Source: Pisolithus tinctorius (taxonomy: Eukaryota > Basidiomycota > Agaricomycetes > Boletales > Pisolithaceae). From it: DNA of 64,000 bases. Position numbers and translations under genes: made by a program. The notes beneath the pieces were generated by a model that made no database searches, had not been told where the DNA came from, and worked only from the letters and a program-made list of their open reading frames with translations. The stretch is from the NCBI GenBank assembly GCA_024663395.1, contig JANFAH010000004.1, positions 2,418,001 to 2,482,000 of the forward strand. The letters run 5' to 3'. Numbering within the stretch: the stretch's first letter is position 1; each line of letters begins with the position of its first letter. Below, one piece after another: positions 12,701-24,014 of this stretch.

Positions 12701-13882
12701 ACGTTTTCAGGGGCCGCGGGCGCGAAAGCACCTGCTTTTGGAGGTGGTTCTACATTTGGCACTCCATCCTTTACGAGTGCCTTCGGAAAGCAGACGGAGG
12801 CTGGAGCATCTACGACAGCTGCCGACGTCAGCGGCTCGTCGAATGCCGCTCCCAAACCAGTTTTTGGAACAGGGACGTCCACGAATACATTCCCGACCAC
12901 AGCCACCATTTCTCCCTCCACCAGCAACACAACCCCCGCAAATAACACAATCCTGTTTGGGAACAGTGCGGCCCCTTTGAAGGCTGCATCTTCGTTCGGT
13001 AACAGTGGGTTTGGCTCCTCAGGCTCTATGTCTCCATTCCCGTTTGGAAAGAAGGATGACACCTCGGGATCAACAGTTGCGGCTAGCAATGGAACAACAA
13101 CGAAGTCTTCGTTTGCGCCGTCAGGCAACACGCCCGCGTTCGGCCAGCCTGCTTCTGGGGAGAGCAATGCGACAACCTCATCGTCGGCCACTACTTCCAA
13201 GCCCACGTTCTCGTTTGCTCCCTCATCAGGTGGCGCTACATCCATGTTTGGCCAGCGTTCATCGTCGACGACGAAGGAAGCTTCGGCGGCGGGCAGCGAT
13301 GCATCATCGAAGCCGATATTCTCGTTTACCGCCAACCCGAGTAATACTACGTCTGCCTCTAGCCAACCCTCTTCTTCTGCTAGCAACACGGCATCAAGTA
13401 GTGCACCAACCAAATCGGCGCCCACGTTTGGGGCTCCAACGAACGGTGCCGCGTCGGTGGCCGCACCCGGCTCCGTCGGTTCGAGCAACCTGCCCCCCAC
13501 GACGACCGCTAGTGAAGCACCAAAATCTACTTTTTCCTTTACTGGCTCACAGAACAGCAACGCTACATCTGCATTCGGTTCAGCTCCTGGCGGCGAATTT
13601 GCACCCAAGCCGACGTTCCCGTTTAATCCAACAGGTACTAGTTCGTCATCCACGACCAACCCGGTGTTCGGCGCACCATCTGCCACCTCATCCTCTATTT
13701 TTGGTGGCCAATCTTTGACTCCCAGCACACCCGGGACGACAGAGCCGACGACACAGTCACAGTCCGTGTTTGGGAAACCATCGGGGACGACACCGTCTGC
13801 ATTTGGCTTTAATGCCGCGCCTGGAAATACGACGTTTACCTTTGGGAAGCCGGCGAGCCAGAACCAAAAACAGGAGCAGTGA
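9738..13882 (+). CDS. Membrane-anchored FG-repeat nucleoporin with POM121-like layout
   Basis: Four exons (9738-9937, 9998-10233, 10313-11253, 11306-13882) join to 1,317 codons with consistent phases. Residues about 37-53 (AAAVFLGLLAWATFVHL) form one hydrophobic segment followed by a basic flank (REYIRRNRD). A conserved-looking RRKHGIPDSD block follows, then a long acidic/basic disordered region with several KKRDR/KRRSVSKRK clusters that could act as nuclear localisation signals. A compact segment (KIGEEWEAGDVRYKVGDKGERLRLALV, split here from its longer context) spans the third intron. The last 750 residues are Ser/Thr/Pro-rich with scattered FG, FSFG, FTFG and FGAP motifs. That order matches vertebrate POM121. 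Yeast Nup1/Nup60 lack the membrane span, so orthology is not established. ATGs at 9612 and 9663 are alternative starts. Confidence 0.8.
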
Positions 13883-14210
13883 TTTTGTTCGTTTCTCCGG
13901 ATCTGAAGCAGCACTATTGAATGAGCTGCTGCTGCAAATTACCCCAGGAAAAGATGGACATTATAACATGTCCTTTCTAATGTCTCATGCAGCGTGGAGG
14001 CTGCACACGCATCGACATCATCTTCATGTACGAGTAGGCACGCATCCTACGGCATCATGTTTTTTTTTCCTTTGTCTCGTTAACAATCAGTAGTTTACCC
14101 TTTTTTTGTCGCGCGAATCTAATATTCCATCCGATGAGACTCGCAAAAGGATGATCAACCTGCAGGGACTCGATGTCGTGATGAGGGGGAATGTTTGCTA
14201 GTCTCATAAC
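13883..14210. other. 3' flank of the FG nucleoporin and 5' flank of tRNA-Arg
   Basis: No supported gene. The interval holds the nucleoporin 3' end and T-rich sequence near 14057-14108 upstream of the tRNA. Confidence 0.5.
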
Positions 14211-14282
14211 GGCCGCCTGGCGAAATGGCATCGCGTCTGACTACGAATCAGGAGATTGCAGGTTCGACCCCTGCGGTGGTCA
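14211..14282 (+). tRNA. tRNA-Arg (anticodon ACG)
   Basis: A complete 72-base cloverleaf without intron. The acceptor stem GGCCGCC pairs with GGTGGTC (two G-T wobbles), with discriminator A at 14282. The D stem is GCGA/TCGC. The anticodon stem TCTGA/TCAGG (one wobble) holds loop CTACGAA, giving anticodon ACG, which is read as ICG after deamination. The T arm GCAGG-TTCGACC-CCTGC is perfect and includes the B box GGTTCGACCCC. T runs follow just downstream. Confidence 0.95.
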
Positions 14283-14285
14283 TAT

Positions 14286-14309
14286 CTTTTTCATATCTTT
14301 TTTTTTTTC
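14286..14309 (+). terminator. Pol III oligo-T terminator of tRNA-Arg
   Basis: A first T run at about 14287-14291 and a longer run at about 14298-14308 lie within 30 bases of the tRNA 3' end, as expected for RNA polymerase III termination. Confidence 0.75.
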
Positions 14310-14446
14310 TGGAATTTTATCAAACCGTAAGAGATGCGATAATATCAGCTGACTACACTACAGGCTTAATATCAGTACCAAGGTTTCCAAGTAATAACGT
14401 CACAACTTTGCAGAAGAATGTAACGAAGTACAAAGTCGGTGTATAC

Positions 14447-15844
14447 CTAAATAACCACCCCTGGCTCCAGTTCTCCCATTAACATCGTACCGTCCTTGCT
14501 GCCGGTAAGGACTATTTTCAAGTCGTCATTAATTACTCAAGGCCCCACGGGATTGGAACGTAGCGAACTTACTGATTGGCTCCTTTGGATGGAAATCGAC
14601 AGCTGTTACCGTGCCTTTGTGTCCAGGGAGCTAAGCCCGAGTTAAGTCAGTGGTAGGGTGATCAATAAGAGTAACTCTTGTACCTTGTACAATACTCTTC
14701 CGCTCTCCACATCCCAGATGCAAACCATTCTGTCTGCGCCACCGACAGCGACACGCCGTCCGCCGTCATCTTTGCTCCACGCGCCTTTTAAGAGCGTGTT
14801 CTCGAAGCCTGCAGGTGCGCCGTGAAGGATGCGGTGTATGCGCGATGGCGCTGGCGAGAAAGGCCGCACGTCATGAATGATAACTTGTGATGAGAATGAC
14901 GGCGAGAGGAGATACGACCCGTTGGGTGATAGTGTCAGGGAGGTCGGTGTATCCGTGTGACCCGCGAGCGAGTAGACCTGCTCGCATTTTCGCAAATCAT
15001 AAACCTAAAGGAACGGCGTAAGTTGTTAGCTGCGACCAAATAACTAAATGCCACGAAGTGACATACGTGAATTTCGTTGTCCAACGCCCCAATGTACACG
15101 TTCTGACCATCAGCACTCCAGCAAACGGATGTCACGGGGCATCCTATCTCGAAGACCGCAACGCTAGTCTTTCCGCCTTCCTCACCGCCCTCCCATATCT
15201 TAACCGTCCCGTCGTCGGAACCTGTCGCGACCAGCTCGACGCCAGCGCCACCAGCCATCGTCCGGTCGAGGGTATTAATGATTCCGCGGTGTGCGCGTAT
15301 TTTCCTGATACGCTGGCCAGTGGTAACGTTCGCCATATTCAAGATGTGGTCTGCGCCGACTGTGTAAAGAATCGGCGAATACAGCGACCACTGCAAGTCC
15401 AGGATCGGTGCTTTGTGGAGACTCGACAGGAGACCATAGTTCGTGTTGGGAGGATAAGTCCTCCAGAAAGCTATTTCGCCAAAAAGTATTAGTTGAGCAT
15501 ATAAACTTGCTCGCAAATACCTACAGACGCTCCTATCCGTCGAACATGCAGCAATGTTCTGTCCTGTGGGGTCGAATCTACAGCTCACAATCTCGCCCTT
15601 TGCCACATTATGAGATTAGCGACTCTTTTCATATCATCCTCGCTCAAAGACTCACAGAGTGCGCGCCACTCAGACTGATAATGGGAGCTTCGAGGTTACT
15701 TGTCCGTTTTACACTACGGACCAACCCTTTTTGACGATCGTCCCCCGAGGTGGAAATGACCATTTCATTTCGTGGAGGTGAATCTGAGCGGGACCTCTTG
15801 ACGAGTGCGCCATCGCCAGAGGGGGGCGTGGGTCTCTTTGACAT
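14447..15844 (-). CDS. SNRNP40: U5 snRNP 40-kDa WD40 protein (Spf38/SNRNP40)
   Basis: This is a WD40 propeller that binds Prp8 in the U5 snRNP and acts in pre-mRNA splicing. The start MSKRPTPPSGDG (15844) opens a short charged N-terminus, followed by WD repeats: GEIVSCRFDPTGQNIAACSTDRS, APILDLQWSLYSPILYTVGAD, ELVATGSDDGTVKIWEGG, TSVCWSADGQNVYIGALDNEIHV, LTLSPNGSYLLSPS...IIHDVRPFSP, and KGAWSKDDGGRRVAVGGADRMVCIWDVESGRVLYK. The combination NGSYLLS, VRPFSP and FEN.LLKGAWS is characteristic of this family rather than a generic WD40. Two final small exons supply LPGHKGTVTAVDFHP and LTGSKDGTMLMGELEPG. An in-frame upstream start at 15922 is TTG, so the ATG at 15844 is preferred. Confidence 0.9.
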
Positions 15845-16320
15845 TGCAGACGACGACAAGGCAGACTGAGAAAATGAGGGTATGTGTTTGGTTGGTGTGA
15901 CCGAATTGGGAATCGCGTTCAATCATTTGTTCGACCACCACAGTATCATGGAGTTCATGCTGAGGCTCTTCGAATCCAACGCTCGAGTAACTTCAACATG
16001 AACTTCCGGGGGGATACCAGGCAGTTCTCTCGTATCTGCGCCCCAAATCAGTGTAGGCACTGACAGCGCGAGTCTTCCTCATTTAGCTACTTGTGTTTAC
16101 ATTGATTCCCACTATTCGAATTATATACGGCTCAATGATACGTACAAGAGCTGACCACACGTCCCTAGCAATATTGATGTCGTCAGACCTGAATAGATGC
16201 ACACCTGGAAAGCAAGTTGCCCGGTATTGTACTCCCTCTCTGCTGGTGGCATGGATACGAACTGTGTTGTAAGGAAAACACGGTTCATACGAATGCACGT
16301 ACCCACCCAACTACACAACA
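15845..16320. other. Intergenic region between SNRNP40 and the formin 3' end
   Basis: 476 bases on the promoter side of SNRNP40. Open frames on both strands are short and show no recognisable family. Confidence 0.5.
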
Positions 16321-19300
16321 TTACCCATTCTTCCTGCCATCGACAAAGATCATGTTCGCCTGGGGAAGATTATTCCTTGCACGCTTATTGAACGTGCCCT
16401 CCCTCAAAGTCCTAATTATCTCGTCCACTTCACCACGGGCAATAGTTCTTTGGGCATTCTGCACCACCCCGCAAGGTGACTTCTGTACGACTTCCGACGG
16501 CGAGGGCTTCTGGAATGACGTGAGGGCTAAGCTGCGCCTGAAATTCGAAGAACTGGGTACCTTGTCTTTCGCTTCTTGGGCAGCAGCTAGTGAAACTGAC
16601 GGCGAGGCGCAAATCGGTGGTTTAGTGACAGAATCATGTACATCGATTGCGGCTTTCTAAGGAATGGTATATCAGCAGATACGATACTGTATCCGAAGTT
16701 GGTACTCACCTGCAATGACAAGGAGAAGGAACAAATTGTACTAAAGAAATCCTCTGGTTTCAAGCTCTCTGTGGTATCGTAGGGCTCCCCGTAATAGGCA
16801 TATAAAGAGCGCAAGCTATTTGCAACTGTGTCAGACAGTTGCTCCAGTGCTTTTACGCGCTCGGATATCTCTGAAAGAAATGGCTGTGTGATGTCAGCGA
16901 TAGTGACCCCTTTGTAAAGATAACACATCCTTAACCTCCATAACCTCAACGAGTTTATCGTTGGGCAGTGCATTCGACAGGTTTTTGACGAACGACACCT
17001 CTTCCTGTGCTTTTCTGTATGATTGTACGACAGAGTGGACAGATTGGGTAACATATTGGAACGACACTGGGAAAAATGATGAGTTTGAGGCGTTTCGACG
17101 GCAGTAAGAGACTTACCGCGAGCGGCAGCCTGCACACTGGGAAGCTCCTCAACAAATAGCGTCAGTTTGGGGTCTGTGCGGATCAGTACCCGGGCCATAT
17201 AGTGCAAGAGCGTAGGGCAATTTGGACCACTCTTCGTCGTTTTTGTTTCCTTCATCTATATGTATCGCTGTCAGGGTGTGGCCAAAGGATGTTTCGTCTG
17301 CATCACCTTGAGTAAGGTCTCTAGACGGAAACCGCGGGCACCGCCATGAAAGGTGGATCTGTTCAAGGCATTTCCGACAGCGAGAATCGCCTGTACGATC
17401 GTTAGGGAGAAGTCGCGAACCAGCGGGAAGGTGAAGCAGACCTGCAACGTTGCCTTGAACCGTTCAGAAGAACGTAATTCTCCACATGCATCATGAACCG
17501 TTTTTAGTTCCGGGCGAATCTCATTGACGTCTAGCTCGAAGCGCAGGCGGAACATCATACACTCCAACCTTTGCGGAAGTCTCGGTATCGTCATAATCTG
17601 TGCTCTGTTCAGTCACCCACAATTGATGGGAGTTGGAACGGAAGAACCTCGCTGAAGTATTGATCTGCTTTAGCTAGCCTACTAACGTCCCCGAATTCCT
17701 TGATACGAGTGATCTAGAAACGACTTAGCATTTTACCATACTGATTGTGATATGGTATCCCACCTCATCGGGAGTAGGTAACTGCTTGGTGATTATCTTC
17801 AAATCGTCTATGGATAGTTGGGAGCTATCAAGGTCCAGAAGCGCATGACGGATTACCGAGTAGCCCTTCCTAAATCGGGAAAGCATAATGGCTACGATGT
17901 AGCAGCAGGTGAGCGCAGGGTTACAGTGTCCCCAGACCGTACCCACCAACGTTGTTCGCTCTGGTGATATCCAAAAGGGAGGTGACGTTCTGCTTTCGCG
18001 AAGGGCTGGTTATTTGGGATGGTGTAGAGACAACACCCATGCTGAAGGTAGCTGCAAGATCATCCATGTTGAACTGCAAGTCTGGCGGGGCCTCAGCCCA
18101 TACCGTGGAGCCGGTGGCATTATTATCCAGTTTATTCCAAAAAAATGGTTTCAGGCGCGGCGCGCAAGGATTCGCCTTCGTCCGGCGTATTTTAGGGGGT
18201 TCGCCCGGAGGCGGTGGCGGCGGAGGGGGTGGTGGTGGTGGTGGTGGAGGAGGAGGAGGAGGAGGAGGAGGAGACAAAACAGTGTTACTAGCGAGACCAG
18301 GTGGTGGTGGCGGCGGTGGGGAAGGAATGTGCAAGGATTGTGATGCAAGCGGATCCTTGTTTTCTAGAGCTTGCCCCGCCTGTATGCTCTTAAAGCCAGG
18401 ATTAATACCCTCGTTTCCAGAGGCAGCGGGCGGCGCAGCAGAGAGTGCAAGAAGAGGTGGTGGTGGTGGTGGTGGTGGTGGTGAAATCGTCCCTTGAGAA
18501 AGAGCCACTGGTGATGGTAATGCAGAAGCGTCCTCATTGCGGTCGATCTTGCTCTGCAATGGCGTTGCTCTTCCAGAAACGGCTGGGAGAGAGGAAGTGC
18601 GAACTTTGAGCTCTAGTTCGGTTACGAGAGCAGATTTTTCTGACAGTAATGACTGGAGCTTAGAAACTTGCGCCAGCAAAGCTGACATTTCAGTGCTCTG
18701 TTTGTCAAACCTCTCTAGGATGCGATCTGCTATGGATTGAACATCCGCTCCACCAGATTCATTATCTCGCGCCGGAAAGAGACGGAAGTACACGGATTCA
18801 AGAGCGCCCTTCATACTCGTTACCTCTCTGGCACTCTCAGAAAGAGAGCTTTCCAGCTGGTTAACCTGCGTGATACCCACGGTGAGAAGCGGGAAGGCAT
18901 AGTGATGCATGGACTCACTTTGAGCTTAAGCTTCTCAGCTTCTGCGTCGAGTGAGCTAATTCCAGCCTTGTCACTCCCTCCCTTGGCCCTGTCATCCTGT
19001 CTCTGACTTGCTTGAGAGGAAATTCCTTCAATTTCGCTGCACTCACTTCACGGTGGACGGTCTGTTTTTTGAGGCGCTCGATTTCGCCCATAAGTCGCGT
19101 AACTTCTTTCTCCTTCTGAGAGAGACGCTGGACGATTCCAACTATTCTCTGTGATCGCTCAGTCGAACGCAATAAGCTGTGTGGATACACTAAAATTACC
19201 TCGTTGCTCACTTTTGCCGGTGAAGTCGGCTTTGAAGATGATTGGCCTGTTGCACGACTGACGGAGACATCTTCATCGGTGCGAAGACGTTCGCTTCGAA

Positions 19301-22300
19301 GAGCAGCATTCTGCTATATATCAGGACAGCCATACACTTGGTGAATCGCGATTCCGCACCTGGCGCGTGAGGTCCTCCACTCTACCACGCAACACCCGAA
19401 TGTCCTCCGTATACCGAGTCAACACATCACGTCCGGTGATCTTCCGGATAGACGCCAATACGTGCTCGGCGAAAGTAGCCCATGCATCTTCACTAGATTA
19501 TGTCGGCTCAACCAGGTATGATATCAAAGAAAAACACCAGAAACGTACGTGTTGTCAGTCGCCCCAAAATATCCTACCAAATCATCCAAAATGGAGAGCA
19601 TATCAAGCTTGAAGGTACTGAGAAGATGTCAAGCACTCTGCCAATGCACAGCAGCGTATGAACTAACGGATCTATATTCTCTTGCATCACTTGATCCAGC
19701 TTTCGAAAAATATTACAAACGCTCTGCGTTGACCCCAAGGAGCGCGCGACCTTAAGAATGCTTTCTAGAAGGACGTGTTCGGGTTCCTCTGAACACCCGC
19801 CACCGGCTTGCACAAGTCTCCGCGCTCTGTCACGAAATTCCCCGTCGTCATCGAATTTCTCTTCCGAGTACACATTCAATTGTGTAAGAAAACTGTCCGG
19901 AGGGTTTGCGTGCCTGAGATTCTGCACGACGGCGTTTCAGGGCCCGTCTTCACGCAAGATCCATAGTGGAAACATACCAGCATCACCTCGTCCAAGCCCC
20001 GCCGGCTGAGTTCGTCACGGAGTACGATCCTCTCCTCCAGGGAATGGGGGCAAATACTGATAGCATTAATAAGCGCCATGGACGCTATACGAGCCTCCCA
20101 CACCCCTTCCTCTTCAGTCGATACTGCTATGCTCGCATTCTGTTCCATGGACAGCGAGCCTGGGAGCTTTAGTGTTGCGACTAGCGAGTGAAACCGGAAA
20201 ACCTCGTTGTGCGCAATGCGATATTCTGAGAAGGCGGCGAGTACAGACCTGTAGCCTTCATCGAAAGAAACCATACATATTGCAGCAAGCATTTCCGCAG
20301 CTAGAGTGCACGACTTCAAAGGTGCTCCATGGAAAATGAAATAAACCAGGTGATATATGATGGTTGGAGATAAAAGAATGCTGTCGAAGCCTGGCTGATG
20401 TAGGGGTGAGGCCTCAGGAAGATCAACCCTTTATAAGCATACCTGAGTATTCAAGAGTACCCTAAGGCAACGGATCAACTCTAGCAACACCATACCCTCC
20501 GTGTCGGTCAAGAGTCTCGTTATACCTCTTTTCCCAGTTAGGGAGGAAAGCAGACCGCCGATGATGATGATTCCTTCCTCTGCCACGAAATTTTCGATCC
20601 ACTCGACCCTAGCCGTAGACAGATGGACTCGCAGGGAGATGAGTGAGTTGACAAGCTTTTCACTTGAGCTGCGAGTCTTTCGTAACGCATCGACATATGT
20701 TCGTGCCGAAATACCGCTGTCCGTTCTGGTGATGGGCTCTCCTGACAATTTAGCCCATAAAGCACTGAAAAAACTCCCGGTTGTTTGAGGTTGTACAGAG
20801 TTCGACAGAGACTGCTTCGAAGAGTTACTGCGCTCGAACAGGCTGTTGGACTCCTTGTCATTATTTGATGACCGTAGTGTCGGCGCAGTTTCTGATCCCC
20901 ATGTCGGGAAAGCGGAGTGCCTCCCAAAAAAACTGTTATCTCCGAAGAGCCGAGGTATAGGAGGAGGCAGTAACGAGGAGCTGTTCGAAGCAGCAGGAGG
21001 TGAACTAGAGTCCTTCTCATTTCGTGAATGCAGTAAGTCTTGCATAATCCTTCGCTTTTTCTCTGGAGATTGTCGGTAAATATTCGCTCTAGCATCCTTT
21101 TGCAATCCCAATTCACCCTAGAAATGGTAACGAAATTAGGAGAAAATGGTCCTCATAACTGGGAAATCGTACCAGACAGCGTTCTAATTCAGCCGCATCG
21201 GTGTCGCTCCATTCTTCTCCATGATTACTAATCATTACTGAGGGCGTATAGAAGCTCCCGCCAGTACTTTGTTCCATCAAGACAGGCTCACTGATGCTTT
21301 TCCTGTTGGCGGATGCAACGACAACGGAAGTAGCGGCAGCAGCAGGTTGTGACCAGCTCGGAAGGTAACTCATGAGGAGATTTTGCGATATCGAGCTTCT
21401 CCATTCTGGCGATCCGACTCTGGAGGGCACATCGGCACTAGGCTTCTGTTGCTTCGCGGTACTCTCGTCATCTGTTCGAGTAGAAAGGTCCGTTTGCCCT
21501 GAGCTAGCATCCGCGGAAAGGGATTGGACAGACGAAGAGCATGGTTTTGACCCAAAGAACCATTCTTCTGGAATACAGAAATGATACGTGGGCACATCCC
21601 CGGTCGAAGTTTGCGTCGCTCTCCGCAGTATTTCGGTTATCCGAGCAGAGGATGCAAGGGGAGTGACTGCGTCGGAAGCTCAGATCCTAATGCTCAACTC
21701 CCCCGACAGAGAAGAACTTACTCCCTGAACCTCTGAATGACTGTTCTAACACATAATTAATCTTCTCTCCTCTCTTTGACCCGGGCATCCGTCTGATTAG
21801 ACCGAATTCTTCCACAATAACGTTTATCACATCTTCGACAGTTGTGGTGGTCCCGATAAAGACAGTCCACTTGAATCCATCGTATATCTCGGGGATGCGA
21901 GAGAATACGAGTTCGAATGACAATGAGGGATGCAATGAGACCAAGCGGCAAACAGAGTCGTTCTCGGACCTCAGACAATGAGTTACGTTACCCTCCAGCA
22001 GAGGTACTAGCGAGTGGATGGGAGCAATGGAAGGTATAAGCTCTGCACTCTGCGATCAACACTGGGATGAGATTGGAGTACTGGGTGGCTAAGTACCTGT
22101 CTCTAAAGCATCCAGCTCCGTTTGCTCCCACCGGCGGCCAGCCTTCTCTCTTCGTATTCGTTGGAGAGCCCACGCCGATGACGAAAGGTCGGGCAAACCG
22201 GCCGCCTTCACTGCATCCAATCGAGTAAGTGCATTAATGAGGTCCTGAGCAGTTGCGTTTGGTGATATGGTCGTATACTCAACAGTCTTATCCAGCAATA

Positions 22301-22337
22301 ATACCGGAACGACTATAGTGCCACTGGCTGGCATCAT
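16321..22337 (-). CDS. Diaphanous-related formin (Bni1/SepA type)
   Basis: This actin nucleator and processive barbed-end elongator works at hyphal tips and septa under Rho-GTPase control. In protein order: an N-terminal RA/ubiquitin-like block (VPVLLLDKTVEYTTISP, about 22080-22337); a GBD and FH3 armadillo region (about 19560-21940, including GFKWTVFIGTTTT and EARIASMALINAISICP); coiled coil (about 18500-19300); an FH1 with long polyproline runs (about 18150-18480); FH2 (about 16680-18150, beginning LKPFFWNKLDN); and a C-terminal DAD (GEVDEIIRTLREGTF followed by basic KRAR, about 16390-16450). RA, GBD/FH3 and DAD together imply autoinhibition released by a Rho GTPase. The start is the first of two adjacent ATGs (22337); the only in-frame upstream start is TTG, though an extra 5' exon cannot be excluded. 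Many introns. Confidence 0.9.
18180..18480 (-). repeat. Polyproline-coding FH1 low-complexity tract
   Basis: On the plus strand this is runs of GGT/GGA/GGC. Read on the minus strand within the formin it encodes several blocks of 6-20 consecutive prolines separated by short linkers. These are expected profilin-actin binding tracks. The tract produces misleading polyglycine and polyhistidine frames on other strands. Confidence 0.85.
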
Positions 22338-22722
22338 CGTTGCACAACCGTGTAACTTCACTCTTGAGCGCGCTAAAGAGAATAATCTCACTGGTGCATG
22401 TGAAGTCCGGCCGCCATCCAAATGCTGCCACCCACATGGAGCGAAATGCCGCTCAATAGGGTTGTGACCAAATTAGGACCACAAGTGAGTATCACTAAAG
22501 CGATTCGTGAAATGTTAGTATAAATCGCTCTCCACGCTCTGTTAATGGAATCACGACTTTATTTCCTAAGCTAATTACACTTGCCATGCATGTCTGTTAG
22601 CTAGTGTCAACAGAAGTACACGAAGGATAGACATAGCAGATCGTGCCAACACTAGGCTCTTCCATTGGCAGCTTCCACTAACCATAATTCAGGCAACGAG
22701 GATATGATGGCGAGGGTAGGAT
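22338..22722. other. Intergenic region between formin start and first cyclin stop
   Basis: 385 bases presumably holding the formin promoter and 5' UTR. I see no gene. Confidence 0.5.
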
Positions 22723-23597
22723 TTAGTGAGCACGCAAGGGTATGCAGTGGGCGTAATTAAAAGAGCTACCGCTGCCAAGCGAGAACAAAGAGCGGAGGTA
22801 ATTTCGGCATGGAGTCTTGGGGAGAGGTTTATCGACGTCGGGATATCCTTGCAGCACAGGTAATGTGCGCAAACTCTTCGTGTAGTAGTGATCAGGTAGC
22901 CAGAAGTTGGCTCTCATCGGACGCGAACTGTCGTGGAGTGGACATATTCTGGGGGTGGTCAGAGAGCTGGCGATCTGGGAAATCACTAGTTGATGTGGGA
23001 GGAGCTCATAGCCCGCAACATCCAGTTTGTGATCCAATGCAACGATAAACTGCAGCTCCAACTCTTCAACTTCCGCTCTGTTGAACAACATGCTCATCCT
23101 TGCCCAATCGTGACTCGTCGTCGAATCACCATGGCCCAGGTGCTGTGAGAGGAAAATATCGTTCAATTCTAGCAGATATGTAAAAGTTGAGAAGACGTAC
23201 TCTCAAGGCTAAGACGAGAGTTCCTATGAACAAGCGTTCATAAACTGCTTCCTTATAGTTTGCAAGTAGTTCCTCCCGCTTCAGGCGGTCGATATAGACC
23301 AGGGCAACTGCGATCCCATAGACAGAGACACCGGATTTCTTTATCATCCTCACCGCAAACTGTCTGAGGAGTGAGTACTCTGGTAGTTGCGAGGGGGGGC
23401 AGCAGCGACGAGGGAATAGATTTCCCCTTGAGAATTCTACCGCATTGACTATGCAATCTACAACGTAGTCTGTGAAAAAATGATGAGAGTGAGACCATTA
23501 GAATCATTAGGTGACTGGATGGGGACATACCGTGTAGACGGCTTTCGATGTCATGAGTGAGATTGGTCAAGTACTTCAGGTTGATAGTGTTGGCCAT
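22723..23597 (-). CDS. Cyclin-box protein, copy 1 (Pcl/Pho80-like)
   Basis: A probable regulatory subunit of a cyclin-dependent kinase. Three exons give a start MANTINLKYLTNLTHDIESRLH, then DYVVDCIVNAVEFSRG, CCPPSQLPEYSLLRQF and the cyclin-box core YGIAVALVYIDRLKREEL...ERLFIGTLVLALR. After an intron (GTACGT...CACAG) comes a third exon with WARMSMLFNRAEVEELELQFIVALDHKLDV. The AVALVYIDRL helix, the LGxLxLA helix and the N-x-x-E-LE-x-FxxALD block match single cyclin-box proteins of the Pcl/Pho80 group. The C-terminal tail (about 90 residues) is Ser/Pro-rich and unrecognised. It lies in tandem with copy 2, which has the same exon layout. LALR replaces the more usual LASK at the end of exon 2. Confidence 0.78.
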
Positions 23598-24014
23598 TGT
23601 GGTCGAAGATCAGGATACAGTGGGAGACGAAGAGACTGGAGGGAACCCATTTTATAGGCATAGTAAAGGGGAAGTTTAAGGGGGTAATTTGTAATGCTCG
23701 AGGGGAACTTGACGGCGTAGTAATTTGAAATACACTCCTTAACTCGGCAAGTGCCGAATGGCATCGGTGGCTGTCCTAGGGGTACTGTAACGGAAGCAAC
23801 TTACTGAAGAGTAGGGCGACGGGGACTGCAAGTAACAGAATCACGATCAAATATATACAGGCAACTTAAATTCAAGTGCTAACTACATAACAGACAGGCA
23901 TAGTAAATGTAACGTCAAAGAAATGTGTATCAACACGGGATAATTACGTCGGAAGCTTCCACTAGTGACGAGGGTGGGGTTATTTACCCCTCACGGTCAT
24001 CAAAATCGACCCGC
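23598..24014. other. Spacer between tandem cyclin genes
   Basis: 417 bases without a supported gene. It should contain the promoter of cyclin copy 1. Confidence 0.5.

Noticed and set aside
12259..13914. 551-codon open frame on the minus strand opposite the FG nucleoporin
   Set aside because: It mirrors the Ser/Thr/Pro-rich repeat on the other strand and has Val/Pro/Asn-biased low complexity. No domain is readable, and the plus strand joins by phase with upstream exons.
17909..18497. Plus-strand polyglycine and Arg-rich frames
   Set aside because: Antisense of the formin FH1 polyproline tract.
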